The notes under the pieces: model-generated
Seen by the model: the letters and a program-made list of their open reading frames with translations, nothing else
Told to the model about the DNA's origin: nothing
Databases searched by the model: none
Shown: one piece after another, positions 53,719 to 63,689 of the stretch
Layout of the letters: each line of letters starts with the position of its first letter
Numbering within the stretch: the stretch's first letter is position 1
Program-made: the position numbers and the translations under genes
DNA from: Paraburkholderia aromaticivorans
GTDB lineage: Bacteria > Pseudomonadota > Gammaproteobacteria > Burkholderiales > Burkholderiaceae
DNA: 64,000 nt
Assembly: GCF_012689525.1 (NCBI RefSeq)
Contig: NZ_CP051515.1
Span: 496,001 to 560,000 of the forward strand
Direction of reading: 5' to 3'

Positions 53719-55085
53719 TGAGCATCGCGAAGTCGCTGGGTGAACGCATCGCGGCGTTCACTTCCGCCGACGTGCCCGGCGAAGCGTTGCGCTGGGCACG
53801 TATTGGCATCATCGATACGATCGGCGTGACGCTGGCCGGTTCGGCGGAACCCTGCGCACGGATTGCCCGGGCCGTGGCGGCGCCGTCAAACGGAGCCGCG
53901 CTCTTGGTCGGCACGCGGGAACGGATGAAACCCAGTGACGCCGCGCTCGTCAACGGCACGGCCGCGCATGCGCTCGACTTCGACGATTGCAGCAATACGC
54001 TGGGCGGCCATCCTTCCGCGCCGATCCTGCCGGCGCTCTTTGCGTTGGCCGAAGAAGTGCACGCGAGCGGCCTGCGGCTCGTCACCGCATACGTAGCGGG
54101 TTTTGAAGCGCAGGCGCGCATCGCGCATGCCGTCAATTTTCATCACTACGACAAGGGCTGGCATCCAACGGCGACGCTCGGCGTATTCGGCGCGTGCGCC
54201 GCGTCGGCGCACCTGCTAGAGCTGGATGCGGCGCACACGGCGACGGCGTTGTCGATTGCCGCGTCGTTCGCCTCCGGGATCAAGGCCAATTTCGGCACCA
54301 TGACGAAGCCGTTGCATGTCGGTCATGCGTCGCGCAACGGCTTAATCGCGACGCTGCTGGCGCGCGAAGGATTCAGCGCCGGTGACGAAGCCTTCGAACA
54401 TCGGCAAGGCTTCTTCAATGTGTACAACGGTGTGGGCTATTACGACGCCGAGGCGGCGCTGACGCATTGGGCTGACCCGCTCGACATTGTCGAACCCGGC
54501 ATTGCGATCAAGCAGTATCCCTGTTGCGGCAGTACACACCCCGCGATCGACGCGATGCTGATGCTCGTCAGCGAATACGGACTGAAGCCGGACGATGTCG
54601 AATCAGTTGTCTCGTGGACGCATCCGCGACGCCTTCAACATACCAACCGCCCGCAGCCGGCCAGCGCGCTCGACGCGAAATTCAGCGTGCAGTATTGCGT
54701 GGCCCGCGCACTGGCGCAAGGACGCGTGGTGCTGTCCGATTTCGAAGGCGACGCGTACGCTGATCCGGCGATTCGCGCGCTCATGTCGAAGATCGTCGCG
54801 GAGCCGGATCCGTTGGCGGACCAGCAACCGGATCATTTCGGCGCGGAAGTCGTGGTTCAGTTGCGCGACGGGCGGCGCGTGTCGAAACGCGTCGCGCGCG
54901 CGGCGGGCCGAACGTCGGCCAATCCGCTGCCGGACGCGCGGATCGAAGCCAAGTTCCTCGACTGCGCGAATCACGCATTGACGCCCGATGCGAGCCGCGA
55001 CGCGTTGGGTATGTTGTGGCGCATCGACAGCATGGAAGACATCAGCACGTTGACCGGTTTACTCGAAGCAGGTTTGCGGCGCTGA
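53718..55085 (+). CDS. MmgE/PrpD family protein, copy 3
   Basis: A 455-residue MmgE/PrpD protein with the canonical segment NGTAAHALDFDDCSNTLGGH, then GWHPTATLGVFGACAASAHL and KQYPCCGSTHPAIDAM. It is the copy closest to the standard family consensus. GAGGAG precedes the ATG, and translation is coupled to copy 2. Three diverged family members in one operon suggest sequential steps or a hetero-oligomer rather than simple duplication (inference). Confidence 0.87.
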   Translation: MSIAKSLGERIAAFTSADVPGEALRWARIGIIDTIGVTLAGSAEPCARIARAVAAPSNGAALLVGTRERMKPSDAALVNGTAAHALDFDDCSNTLGGHPSAPILPALFALAEEVHASGLRLVTAYVAGFEAQARIAHAVNFHHYDKGWHPTATLGVFGACAASAHLLELDAAHTATALSIAASFASGIKANFGTMTKPLHVGHASRNGLIATLLAREGFSAGDEAFEHRQGFFNVYNGVGYYDAEAALTHWADPLDIVEPGIAIKQYPCCGSTHPAIDAMLMLVSEYGLKPDDVESVVSWTHPRRLQHTNRPQPASALDAKFSVQYCVARALAQGRVVLSDFEGDAYADPAIRALMSKIVAEPDPLADQQPDHFGAEVVVQLRDGRRVSKRVARAAGRTSANPLPDARIEAKFLDCANHALTPDASRDALGMLWRIDSMEDISTLTGLLEAGLRR

Positions 55086-55168
55086 CGCAGGCGTCGCGCT
55101 GCCTTGGACAGGGCTTCATCCGAACAAGCAAGACAATCGCGCGGCTATGACCGCCGAAGGAGACAGGC

Positions 55169-56560
55169 ATGAACGACTCACTCGTCGCCGCGCGCGTCGA
55201 CCGTTTGCCGAACTCGCGGATGCATCGCGAATGGATGTTCCTGTTCGCGATTCCTCTCTTCTTCGATAGCTGCGATATCAACACGTTCGCGTCGGCGGCG
55301 CCCGCGCTAATGCGGCATTGGCACATCGCGATCAATGAAATCGCGCTGATCACGTCCGCGAGTTTCATCGGCATGTTTTTCGGCGCGACGCTCGGCGGCT
55401 TGCTGTCGGATCGGATCGGGCGCAAACGCTCGCTGATGGTGTTCGTGCTGATCTCGTCGCTCGGTTCGCTGGCAACGGCGGTCGTGCCAAGTGTCCCGTA
55501 TCTGTTCGCGGCGCGGGTCGTCACCGGTTTCGGCATTTCCGCGGGCATGGTGACGGTGATGACCTATATCGCCGAACTGTTCCCGGCGCGCTCGCGCGGC
55601 ACCTGGCAGTCGTGGGCCATGGTCATCAACCTGTGCGCGATTCCGCTGACGAACTTCGTCGCGCGGCTGCTCGTGCCGTACGGACCGGACGGCTGGCGCT
55701 GGGTCTTTGTGTGGGGCGCGCTTGGCGTCGCGTTTCCACTGATCGCAAAGCGGCTTCCCGAGTCGCCACGCTGGAGCGCGCGAGCCGGGCGCTTCGACGA
55801 AGCGGAAGCCGCGCTCTCGGCGATGGAGGCAAGGAGCATCGCCGAAGGAAACGTGCTGACCACGCCCGAGGTCGTCGTGCGGCCGCCCGAAACACGCGAA
55901 CCGTGGATGACGATGTTCAACAGCGTCTACCGCCGCCGCACGCTCACGCTCTGCGCGATCTGGCTGCTGCAGACGATCGGCTTCTACGGCTTCGAAGCAT
56001 GGGTGCCGACCTTGCTGGTGCATCACGGCATCACGATTGCCCGCAGCCTCACGTATTTCACCCTGATCAACGTGGGCGCGCCGCTTGGCGCATTGCTCGC
56101 GGTCTATCCCGCCGACCGTTTCGAACGCAAACATCTGATCGCGCTCGTCGCGCTATTGATCGCGGGATTCGGCTTGCTGTACGGGTTGAGCTTCACGCCG
56201 GTGCTGATCGTGACGTTCGGGTTCGCGGTCGGCATGCTGACGCAGACCTTCGCAACGCTGCTCTATTCGTACACGCCCGAACAGTTTCCAACCGGCGTGC
56301 GCAATAGCGCAACCGGCCTCACGTATGGCGCGGGCCGGATCGCGAATGTCGCGAATGCCTTCGTGATCGCCGCGATATACACGAACTACGGCTATGTGAC
56401 CGTGTTCATGTATATCGCGGGCGCGTGGTTCCTGACCGCATTGATCACGCTCGTCTTCGGCCCGCGGACTACCGGCCGCAGCCTCGAAACGCTGAACCCG
56501 GTCGTGGATGAAGTGGACGCGGCGTCGCTGACGCCGCTCGCCGAATATCCGCGACGCTAG
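55169..56560 (+). CDS. MFS transporter (acid:H+ symporter type)
   Basis: A 463-residue MFS carrier: FAIPLFFDSCDINTFASAAP in helix 1, LGGLLSDRIGRKRSLM in loop 2-3, RLPESPRWSARAGRFDEAEA in the central loop, and DRFERKHLIAL after helix 8. The PESPRW motif places it with the sugar/acid symporters, distinct from the MHS carrier three genes upstream. AGGAG precedes the ATG. Two carriers in one operon may move two forms of the substrate or handle import and export. Confidence 0.88.
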   Translation: MNDSLVAARVDRLPNSRMHREWMFLFAIPLFFDSCDINTFASAAPALMRHWHIAINEIALITSASFIGMFFGATLGGLLSDRIGRKRSLMVFVLISSLGSLATAVVPSVPYLFAARVVTGFGISAGMVTVMTYIAELFPARSRGTWQSWAMVINLCAIPLTNFVARLLVPYGPDGWRWVFVWGALGVAFPLIAKRLPESPRWSARAGRFDEAEAALSAMEARSIAEGNVLTTPEVVVRPPETREPWMTMFNSVYRRRTLTLCAIWLLQTIGFYGFEAWVPTLLVHHGITIARSLTYFTLINVGAPLGALLAVYPADRFERKHLIALVALLIAGFGLLYGLSFTPVLIVTFGFAVGMLTQTFATLLYSYTPEQFPTGVRNSATGLTYGAGRIANVANAFVIAAIYTNYGYVTVFMYIAGAWFLTALITLVFGPRTTGRSLETLNPVVDEVDAASLTPLAEYPRR

Positions 56561-56587
56561 ACCACACTGGAACTGGAGAGCCAACTG

Positions 56588-58087
56588 ATGACCCTCGACG
56601 AACTCAACGATATGGACGTGCTCGTAATCGGCGCGGGCAACGCCGCGGCCAATGCCGCGCTGGCCGCGCGCGAAGGCGGCGCGAAGCGCATCGCGCTGCT
56701 CGAAAGCGCACCGGAGGAAGCGCGCGGCGGCAACTCCGCATTCACGGGCGGCGCGTTCCGTTTCGTCTACGATTCCGTCGACGACCTGCTGAAGCTCGCG
56801 CCGGATATCGCGGAACTGGATCTGCCGAACATCGATTTCGGCACCTACACGCGCGAGCAGTATTTCGATGATATCGGGCGGCTAACCGAGTTCCGCGCCG
56901 ACCCGGATCTGACCGACGTGCTGATCGGCAGCAGCTACGACGCCGCGCTGTGGCTCAAGCGGCATGGCGTGCGTTTTCAACCCGCGCTGGGGCGGCAGGC
57001 GTTTCGTGTCGAAGGCAAGTTCCGCTTCTGGGGAGGGCTGGCCTGCCACATTCTGGGCGGCGGCACGCATCTGGTCGAAACGCTGCATCATGCGCTGAAT
57101 GATGCGGGAATCGGCGTGCTCTATCGCACGCAGGCAATGGGCCTGCTGCATGGCGACGGGCGCATCGAAGGCGTGCGCGCGATGCATGAGGGCCGCCAGG
57201 TCGACATTCGCGCGAAAGCGGTCGTGCTCGCATGCGGCGGCTTTGAGTCGAATGCGGAGATGCGTGCGCGCTATCTCGGGCCGAACTGGGACCTGGCGAA
57301 AGTGCGTGGCACACGCTACAACACGGGTTGGGGCCACAAGATGGCGATGGAAATCGGCGCTGCGGTAACGGGGCACTGGTCCGGTGCGCATGCGGTGCAA
57401 TGGGATATGAACGCGCCCGAGTATGGCGATCTGACGATCGGCGATCGCTTCCAGAAGCATAACTACCCGTTCGGGATTCTGGTGAATGCGAAGGGCGAGC
57501 GTTTTCTCGACGAGGGACTCGACTTTCACAGCTTCACGTACGCGAAATATGGGCAGGAGGTCTTGCGCCAGCCAGGTCTTTTCGCTTGGCAGATCTTCGA
57601 TCAGAAAGTCGTCGACTTGCTGCGTGACGAGTACCGGATCGCGCGCATCACCAAAGAGACGGCGAACACGCTCGAAGAACTGGCGCCGAAACTCACGGGC
57701 GTCGATCCGGAAGGTTTTCTGCGTACCGTGCGCGCGTATAACGAGGCGCCACGGCCCGATGTGTCGTTCAATCCGAACATCCACGACGGTCTGCGCACGC
57801 GCGGGCTCGCCGTCGACAAAACCAACTGGGCCAATCGGCTCGACACGCCGCCTTATGAAGCCTATGGCGTTACCACGGGCGTGACTTTCACGTTCGGTGG
57901 ACTGAAGGTGTCGACTGAGGCCGAAGTGCTCGACACGTCGGGCACGCCGATTCGCGGGCTGTTCGCGGCGGGCGAGATTGTCGGCGGTCTCTACTATCAC
58001 AACTACGGCAGCGGCACGGGGCTCGTCGCCGGCGTGGTGTTCGGGCGCCGCGCCGGGGAAGGGGCGGCGCGGCTGGTTGCACGCTGA
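56588..58087 (+). CDS. FAD-dependent TcuA-like (tricarballylate dehydrogenase-type) oxidoreductase
   Basis: A 499-residue flavoprotein of the fumarate reductase/succinate dehydrogenase fold. The FAD motif VLVIGAGNAAANAALAARE is near the start, ARGGNSAFTGGAFRF follows, and the C-terminus has GLFAAGEIVGGLYYHNYGSG. Details such as LGRQAFRVEGKFRFWGG, GHWSGAHAVQWDMN and VNAKGERFLDEG are those of TcuA, which oxidises tricarballylate to cis-aconitate. No TcuB electron carrier is seen. With MmgE/PrpD proteins, whose family handles aconitate- and citrate-like acids, a polycarboxylate pathway is the best reading; tricarballylate itself is not proven. Confidence 0.85.
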   Translation: MTLDELNDMDVLVIGAGNAAANAALAAREGGAKRIALLESAPEEARGGNSAFTGGAFRFVYDSVDDLLKLAPDIAELDLPNIDFGTYTREQYFDDIGRLTEFRADPDLTDVLIGSSYDAALWLKRHGVRFQPALGRQAFRVEGKFRFWGGLACHILGGGTHLVETLHHALNDAGIGVLYRTQAMGLLHGDGRIEGVRAMHEGRQVDIRAKAVVLACGGFESNAEMRARYLGPNWDLAKVRGTRYNTGWGHKMAMEIGAAVTGHWSGAHAVQWDMNAPEYGDLTIGDRFQKHNYPFGILVNAKGERFLDEGLDFHSFTYAKYGQEVLRQPGLFAWQIFDQKVVDLLRDEYRIARITKETANTLEELAPKLTGVDPEGFLRTVRAYNEAPRPDVSFNPNIHDGLRTRGLAVDKTNWANRLDTPPYEAYGVTTGVTFTFGGLKVSTEAEVLDTSGTPIRGLFAAGEIVGGLYYHNYGSGTGLVAGVVFGRRAGEGAARLVAR

Positions 58088-58125
58088 CTCGGACGCTAAC
58101 GGAAACGCTCGGGGGACTCACTACG

Positions 58126-59229
58126 ATGCTGCTTATCGATAACGACTGCGTCGCGCGCGTGCTGACGATGCGCGATTGCATCGACGTGCAGGAACGCGCG
58201 TTCGCCGGATTGCCGGATGGCGCGTCGATTGGGCGTCCGCGTATCGACACGTATGTGCCGACGCAGCGCGACGACAGCTATTACCGCTTCGGCTCGGTCG
58301 ACGGCGCGACCGGCGGCATTCTGGCGGTGCGGCTGAAATCGGACGTGATGGTGTGGCCGCGTGACGCCGACGGCCGCGCCGGCAGCGAGCAGAAGTACTG
58401 CGTCGAGCCCGGCACGTATTGCGGATTGGTGATGCTGTTCAGTACAGAAAACGGCAAGCCGCTCGCGATGCTCAACGACGGCCACCTGCAACACATGCGC
58501 GTGGGCGGCGCGGCGGGGCTCGGCACGCGGCTGCTCGCACGCGAGGACTCGCATACCATCGGCATGATCGGCTCGGGCGGCATGGCGGAAACGTTTCTTG
58601 AGGCGCTGGCGGCGGTGCGCGACATTCGCCGCGTGCGTGTCTTCAGCCGTCGCGAGGCGAACCGTGTGCGTTTTGCGCGGGACATGGCGGCGAAACTGGG
58701 CATCGAAGTCGAAGCTGTCGGCGCGGCCGAAGAAGCGGTACGCGGCGCCGACATCGTCGCCACCTGCACCGACAGCATGACGCCCGTGATCGACGCCGAT
58801 TGGCTGGAGCCCGGCATGCACGTGGTGGCGCTCACGCCGCGTGAATTCGACGCCAGGGTGGCAAGCCGCTTCGACGTGCGCATCGCGCAAGGCCATGAAC
58901 GCTTGCCGATGGAAGAGGGCGAACGCTTTAGCCAACGTGTGTCGGGCAGCCCGAATGCGTTTATCGGTGGAAGCAGCGAGGAGCGGGCGCGTCTGCCCGT
59001 GTCGCGCGGGGAAAGGGTGGATACGGCGGGCTGGCCGGTCTATACCGACGTGATAACCGGCCGCGCGCCGGGCCGCACGAATGCCCGGCAGATCACCTTC
59101 TATTACACGGTGGGCAACTGGGGCGTGCAGTTTGCAGCGGTGGGCGGGCATGTGTATCGGGAAGCGTCGCGACTAGGCCTTGGCATTGCATTGCCGGATC
59201 ACTATTTCCTGCAGTCCATTAGAAATTGA
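58126..59229 (+). CDS. Ornithine cyclodeaminase / mu-crystallin family protein
   Basis: A 367-residue OCD/mu-crystallin-fold protein: VLTMRDCIDVQERAFAGL at the N-terminus, NAD-binding IGMIGSGGMAETFLEAL, and ADIVATCTDSMTPVIDADWL. Family members reduce cyclic or linear imino acids, form lactate-derived opines, or, as BhcD, reduce iminosuccinate. A true ornithine cyclodeaminase is unlikely in this setting. It ends the LysR-controlled operon, 38 bp after the TcuA-like gene. An imino-acid intermediate in the pathway is an attractive inference. Confidence 0.85.
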   Translation: MLLIDNDCVARVLTMRDCIDVQERAFAGLPDGASIGRPRIDTYVPTQRDDSYYRFGSVDGATGGILAVRLKSDVMVWPRDADGRAGSEQKYCVEPGTYCGLVMLFSTENGKPLAMLNDGHLQHMRVGGAAGLGTRLLAREDSHTIGMIGSGGMAETFLEALAAVRDIRRVRVFSRREANRVRFARDMAAKLGIEVEAVGAAEEAVRGADIVATCTDSMTPVIDADWLEPGMHVVALTPREFDARVASRFDVRIAQGHERLPMEEGERFSQRVSGSPNAFIGGSSEERARLPVSRGERVDTAGWPVYTDVITGRAPGRTNARQITFYYTVGNWGVQFAAVGGHVYREASRLGLGIALPDHYFLQSIRN

Positions 59230-59579
59230 AAAGAGCGTGACTCGCTATCGTGACGCAGCAGTGCTGTGCGGTTTCGTCGATTGACGATTCGCCCTCTACA
59301 CCAATCATCTCCAATTCCTCGCTGCGAGTCCAAGTCGCATTTTCTAGCGCTTTTATAAGTCGCGACTATCGGCTACGCGTACGCTGGCAGTTTTCCTACG
59401 TAGATTGTCCTTATTCGACGTATGACCTGGCATTGGGGACTTAGTATTTTGTTATCCAATCAGTAAATAATTCCAAACATGGCAGCCGAGCGGCGCTGCT
59501 ATTCTTGAATCGACAAACGATGGTTGTGATTCGCAACGGCTTGCATCGCTTTTCATCACCCCCATGCGAGGATTGGAAA
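59230..59579. other. Intergenic region upstream of catalase
   Basis: A 350-bp stretch of lower GC, especially 59330-59480. It must contain the catalase promoter, but I cannot place an OxyR site or a clear -35/-10 pair. A 64-codon ORF at 59250 has no coding character. Confidence 0.4.
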
Positions 59580-61058
59580 ATGAATATGAAGAGGAAGTTG
59601 ACGACAGCATTTGGCGCACCGGTCGCCGACAATCAGAACACTCAGACCGCGGGTCCGAATGGCCCGGCGCTGTTGCAAGATGTGTGGCTCCTCGAAAAGC
59701 TGGCGCACTTCGATCGTGAAGTCATTCCAGAGCGCCGGATGCACGCAAAGGGCTCAGGCGCATTCGGCACGTTCACTGTGACGCACGACATCACGAAATA
59801 CACGCGGGCAAAGATTTTTTCGCAAATCGGAAAGAGCACGGAAATGTTCGCGCGCTTCTCGACGGTTGCCGGCGAACGCGGTGCGGCCGACGCTGAACGC
59901 GACATTCGCGGCTTTGCATTGAAGTTCTATACCGAAGAAGGCAACTGGGACATCGTCGGCAATAACACGCCGGTGTTCTTCTTTCGCGACCCGCTGAAGT
60001 TCCCGGACCTGAACCATGCGATCAAGCGTGATCCGCGCACGGGCATGCGTAGCGCACAGAATCAATGGGATTTCTGGACTCAGCTTCCTGAAGCGTTGCA
60101 TCAGATTTCGATCATCATGAGCGATCGCGGCCTGCCGAGTTCTTTCCGTCACATGCACGGCTTTGGAAGCCACACGTATAGTTTTATCAGCGCGGCAAAT
60201 GAACGTTTCTGGGTCAAGTTTCATTTCCGCACGCAGCAGGGTATCAAGAACTTGACGGACGCTGAGGCCGAGGCGTTGGTTGGCCGGGATCGCGAATCAC
60301 ATCAGCGCGATCTGTATGAGAGCATCGAGCGCAAAGATTTCCCGCGCTGGACACTGTTCGTGCAGATCATGCCCGAGAAGGAAGCGGGCACGTACCGCAT
60401 CAATCCGTTCGACCTCACCAAGGTATGGCCGAAGTCTGATTATCCGTTGATCGAAGTCGGTGTGATGGAACTCAATCGTAACGCTGAGAACCATTTTGCG
60501 GATGTCGAGCAGGCTGCATTCGCGCCGTCGAACGTCGTACCGGGAGTCGGCTTCTCACCGGACCGGATGCTGCAAGGGCGACTCTTCTCTTATGGCGATA
60601 CGCAGCGTTATCGTCTGGGCGTCAACTACGCACAGATTCCGGTGAATTCGCCGAGAGGGGCGAGCTATGTCAATAGCTATCACCGTGACGGTCAAGGACG
60701 TACAGACGGCAACCAGGGCGGCACGATCTCCTACGAACCGAACACGCGTGACGAGTGGGTCGAGCAGCCGGACTTCCGCGAGCCGCCGCTTAGCCTGGAA
60801 GGCGCTGCGGATCACTGGAATCATCGGGTCGACGACGATTACTACTCGCAAACGGGCGTTTTGTTCCGCAGTATGTCAGCCGCGCAACAGCAAGTGTTGT
60901 TCGAGAACACCGCGCGGGCACTGCAGAGCGTGTCGGATCCGGTCGTTCAGCTTCATATCGAACATTGCCGTCTTGCGGATCCGGCTTACGGTGCAGGTGT
61001 CTCTGAGGCGGTTGGAAAGCTTGCAAACGCGAACTCGAAACGCGGCAACATAAGCTAG
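59580..61058 (+). CDS. Heme catalase (clade 3, KatA-like)
   Basis: A 492-residue monofunctional catalase that breaks down hydrogen peroxide. The opening [20 protein letters not shown] is typical; the distal His55 is in [14 protein letters not shown], the distal Asn in [15 protein letters not shown], and the proximal heme Tyr in [14 protein letters not shown]. The size indicates a small-subunit, NADPH-binding type. The first of two close ATGs, 59580, has GAGG eight bases upstream. Monocistronic; no signal peptide, so cytoplasmic. Confidence 0.95.
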   Translation: MNMKRKLTTAFGAPVADNQNTQTAGPNGPALLQDVWLLEKLAHFDREVIPERRMHAKGSGAFGTFTVTHDITKYTRAKIFSQIGKSTEMFARFSTVAGERGAADAERDIRGFALKFYTEEGNWDIVGNNTPVFFFRDPLKFPDLNHAIKRDPRTGMRSAQNQWDFWTQLPEALHQISIIMSDRGLPSSFRHMHGFGSHTYSFISAANERFWVKFHFRTQQGIKNLTDAEAEALVGRDRESHQRDLYESIERKDFPRWTLFVQIMPEKEAGTYRINPFDLTKVWPKSDYPLIEVGVMELNRNAENHFADVEQAAFAPSNVVPGVGFSPDRMLQGRLFSYGDTQRYRLGVNYAQIPVNSPRGASYVNSYHRDGQGRTDGNQGGTISYEPNTRDEWVEQPDFREPPLSLEGAADHWNHRVDDDYYSQTGVLFRSMSAAQQQVLFENTARALQSVSDPVVQLHIEHCRLADPAYGAGVSEAVGKLANANSKRGNIS

Positions 61059-61062
61059 TCGA

Positions 61063-61081
61063 GTTGAATCAATGATTCAAC
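61063..61081. terminator. Hairpin after the catalase gene
   Basis: GTTGAATC-AAT-GATTCAAC forms a perfect 8-bp stem five bases after the catalase stop. A second hairpin, GCGTCAC-GCC-GTGACGC, is at 61134-61150, between the convergent catalase and LacI genes. Neither has a T-tract, so they may act as mRNA 3' ends or processing barriers rather than classical terminators. Confidence 0.4.
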
Positions 61082-61181
61082 GCGCTATCGCGGGGCGGCA
61101 AAAGCTTTCATGGATTGCCGACTCCGCGAACAGGCGTCACGCCGTGACGCGAACTGTGCGCTGCCGGCGTCCAGATCGTTA

Positions 61182-62222
61182 TCAACGAAAACGGCCGGCT
61201 ATATGCACAGGAATATTCTCTGGCGTCACGACAACGACGGAAGAGGATGGCGATACGGCTGACGCTGGCAACAGCTTCTGGAAATGCATGATGTGTTGGC
61301 ACGCCGAGCGCATGTCTTGACGTAAATCGTGATGCAGAATTGCCTGTACCTTACCCTCGCGCAGAAGACGCACGTTGTCCCGATCCAGGTCGTGCCCGAT
61401 AAAGCAAATCGGAGCTTGTTGTTGCGCTTCGAGCGCTCGAAGGATGGCGACATTTCCGCCTCCCATTGAGTAGACCGCGGAGACTTTGATCTGCGTCGCG
61501 AGAACCTTCTGGACGCGCGCTTCAGTTAGCGTGTCGAGACCATGGCCACCGCTGGCGTCGACTAACGTAAGTTGCGGATATCGGATCCTCAACGCTCGCC
61601 GAAAGCTTATTTCGCGTTCTTCTTCACCTCTGAACCGTTCGTCGCTCATCGTTATCAGGATTTTGCCTGGTCGTGGACTTAGCCATTGCGCAACAAGGTA
61701 GGCGGCGGTGGCGCCCGCGACCCGATTATCCAGCCCGGCATATGCAATGCGTCCGGACAGCGGGATATCGGTGAAGATGGTAATGACCGGGATGCCACGC
61801 CGCTGCAGCTCGCCGATTGCTTCAGCAATCTCGGGAACATCGCGAGCCTTCAGGAAAACCCCGTGACTTCCTCGACGTCCGATCGAGTGAAGAGCCTCGA
61901 CTACCTCAGCCGTTGTCATCGTTTCGCGCATCAGAAAACGCAGACGAAAAACTACCGGGTGCATTCCCGGCAGTTCTGCTTCAAGTGCGTCCTTGATCTC
62001 ATCGGCAAAGCGCGCGGGAGCTTCTACGACCACGTCGATCATGAGTTTTCTTCCGACGGTCGCCAACTGCAGTTCCTGCTTTTCGAGTTCCTTGATTGCC
62101 TGCTCGATGCGCTTGCGCGTATGTTCTCGCACGTGCGCGCGTCCATTGAGCACACGGTCGACTGTGGCTACCCCGACCCCGGCCTGTAGAGCGATCTCCT
62201 TGATGAGAAAGCGGTGAGCCAC
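61182..62222 (-). CDS. LacI family transcriptional regulator
   Basis: A 346-residue LacI regulator. The N-terminal HTH and hinge helix read FLIKEIALQAGVGVATVDRV and NGRAHVREHTRKRI; the periplasmic-binding-like sensor follows, with IPVITIFTDIPLSGRIAYAG and GHDLDRDNVRLLREG. The AHQ-type GVATVDRVLNGR resembles regulators of sugar or polyol pathways with sugar-ABC neighbours. It is divergent from the phytanoyl-CoA-dioxygenase-like gene with a 96-bp spacer and probably regulates it. No convincing operator palindrome was found in the spacer. Confidence 0.9.
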   Translation of the reverse strand: MAHRFLIKEIALQAGVGVATVDRVLNGRAHVREHTRKRIEQAIKELEKQELQLATVGRKLMIDVVVEAPARFADEIKDALEAELPGMHPVVFRLRFLMRETMTTAEVVEALHSIGRRGSHGVFLKARDVPEIAEAIGELQRRGIPVITIFTDIPLSGRIAYAGLDNRVAGATAAYLVAQWLSPRPGKILITMSDERFRGEEEREISFRRALRIRYPQLTLVDASGGHGLDTLTEARVQKVLATQIKVSAVYSMGGGNVAILRALEAQQQAPICFIGHDLDRDNVRLLREGKVQAILHHDLRQDMRSACQHIMHFQKLLPASAVSPSSSVVVVTPENIPVHIAGRFR

Positions 62223-62318
62223 GACAGATCCCCTCGGATTTGATGTGTTTTTGATGGATTAATGATAACCCGTCGGCAATTCATGGGGCTATGCTGTGAT
62301 GCACAGAGGGAGACAGAC

Positions 62319-63533
62319 ATGGGCCGCAGCCAGGATCGCATCGAAACGCCGGGGCAGAGTTGGTACCGCGAACGCGATTGCGCTTTAAACGAATTCGTCG
62401 CTTTGCTGGAGGGCGATGACAACGGCCCGACGCGCTATGCGGCGGAAGTCGCGCAGCGGATTCCCATTTACGACTGTCAGCAACTCGATGGCATGACGCG
62501 CGATACATCCGAGAGAGCGCAGTTGCAGGCGGAATGGGCTCGCGTCTTTCACGGTGGCGCTGGGGTACTCGTGCTTCGGCGAGCATTTGTCGATACCGGG
62601 CCTGTCGACGACGCAACGGCCGTCTTCGAATCCATTATTCGTAGTGAGCGCGAGCAAGGCGCGAGTGCGGCAGACCACTTCGCAAAGGCAGGCGCGAATG
62701 ACCGGATCTGGAACGCCCAGGAGAAGCTCTGCCTGCGAGCGCCCGAAGTATTCGCGGAATACTTCTCAAATCCGATGCTGATGATTGTGTCGGAAGCGTG
62801 GCTCGGACCGTGTTACCAGATGACGTCACAGGTCAATGTAGTTCGCCCCGGCGGCGCTGCTCAACAGGCGCATCGCGATTACCACCTCGGCTTTCAGACG
62901 GTTGAAAAGGCCGAACGCTATCCTGCGCACGTCCATCGGATGTCCCCCTTCCTCACCCTGCAGGGCGCGGTGGCGCATAGCGACATGCCGGTTGAGAGCG
63001 GACCGACGAAGCTCCTGCCGTATTCGCAGCGATATGACGAGGGATATCTGGCGTGGCGCCGAGCCGAGTTTCGGGAGTATTTCGAGGACCATTTCGTCCA
63101 ACTGCCGCTCTCCAAGGGCGATGCCGTGTTCTTCAATCCCGCGTTGTTCCATGCGGCCGGCGCAAATCACACCACGGACGTTCAGCGCATGGCGAATCTC
63201 TTGCAGGTCTCGTCGGCTTATGGCCGGGCAATGGAAGCGCTCGACCGCAGGAGAATGTGCGAGGCGGTGTATCCGGTACTGCGCGAGCGTCGCGCGTCGG
63301 GGCGGATAAGTGACACGGAAGCCACCGCGGCAATCGCATCCTGCGCTGAGGGATACCCGTTCCCAACCAACCTCGACCGCGACCCGCCGGTCGGCGGGTT
63401 GGCGCCGGAAAGCCAGCAGGAACTCATGCGCCGCGCACTCGACGAGGATTGGGATGCCGCGCGATTCACGCTCGCCTTGAACGAGCACGCTGCGCGACAG
63501 CGCTCCGCCGATCCGCAATCTGGCACGAGTTAA
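62319..63533 (+). CDS. Phytanoyl-CoA dioxygenase (PhyH)-family protein
   Basis: A 404-residue Fe(II)/2-oxoglutarate oxygenase. The iron triad fits His185-x-Asp187 in QQAHRDYH and His278 in FHAAGANHT, with Arg290 placed to bind 2-oxoglutarate. VESGPTKLLPYSQRYDEG is the typical PhyH loop. Bacterial PhyH proteins hydroxylate varied small molecules, so the substrate is not phytanoyl-CoA by default. The ATG at 62319 follows GAGGGAG; upstream ATGs are rejected. Divergent from the LacI regulator, with no co-transcribed partner visible here. Confidence 0.85.
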   Translation: MGRSQDRIETPGQSWYRERDCALNEFVALLEGDDNGPTRYAAEVAQRIPIYDCQQLDGMTRDTSERAQLQAEWARVFHGGAGVLVLRRAFVDTGPVDDATAVFESIIRSEREQGASAADHFAKAGANDRIWNAQEKLCLRAPEVFAEYFSNPMLMIVSEAWLGPCYQMTSQVNVVRPGGAAQQAHRDYHLGFQTVEKAERYPAHVHRMSPFLTLQGAVAHSDMPVESGPTKLLPYSQRYDEGYLAWRRAEFREYFEDHFVQLPLSKGDAVFFNPALFHAAGANHTTDVQRMANLLQVSSAYGRAMEALDRRRMCEAVYPVLRERRASGRISDTEATAAIASCAEGYPFPTNLDRDPPVGGLAPESQQELMRRALDEDWDAARFTLALNEHAARQRSADPQSGTS

Positions 63534-63689
63534 CAATTTCTTTAGACTAAGTCGATGGTGCAAAAGACGGTCTGATCGCAGGATTGACAAAGCGATAGCC
63601 ACGCGACGCCGCATCCTCGCGGGAACCGGATCGCCTTACGGCCGGTCATGCACTGACCGTTTCCGCACTTGTGGGAAGGAGAAATTGAC

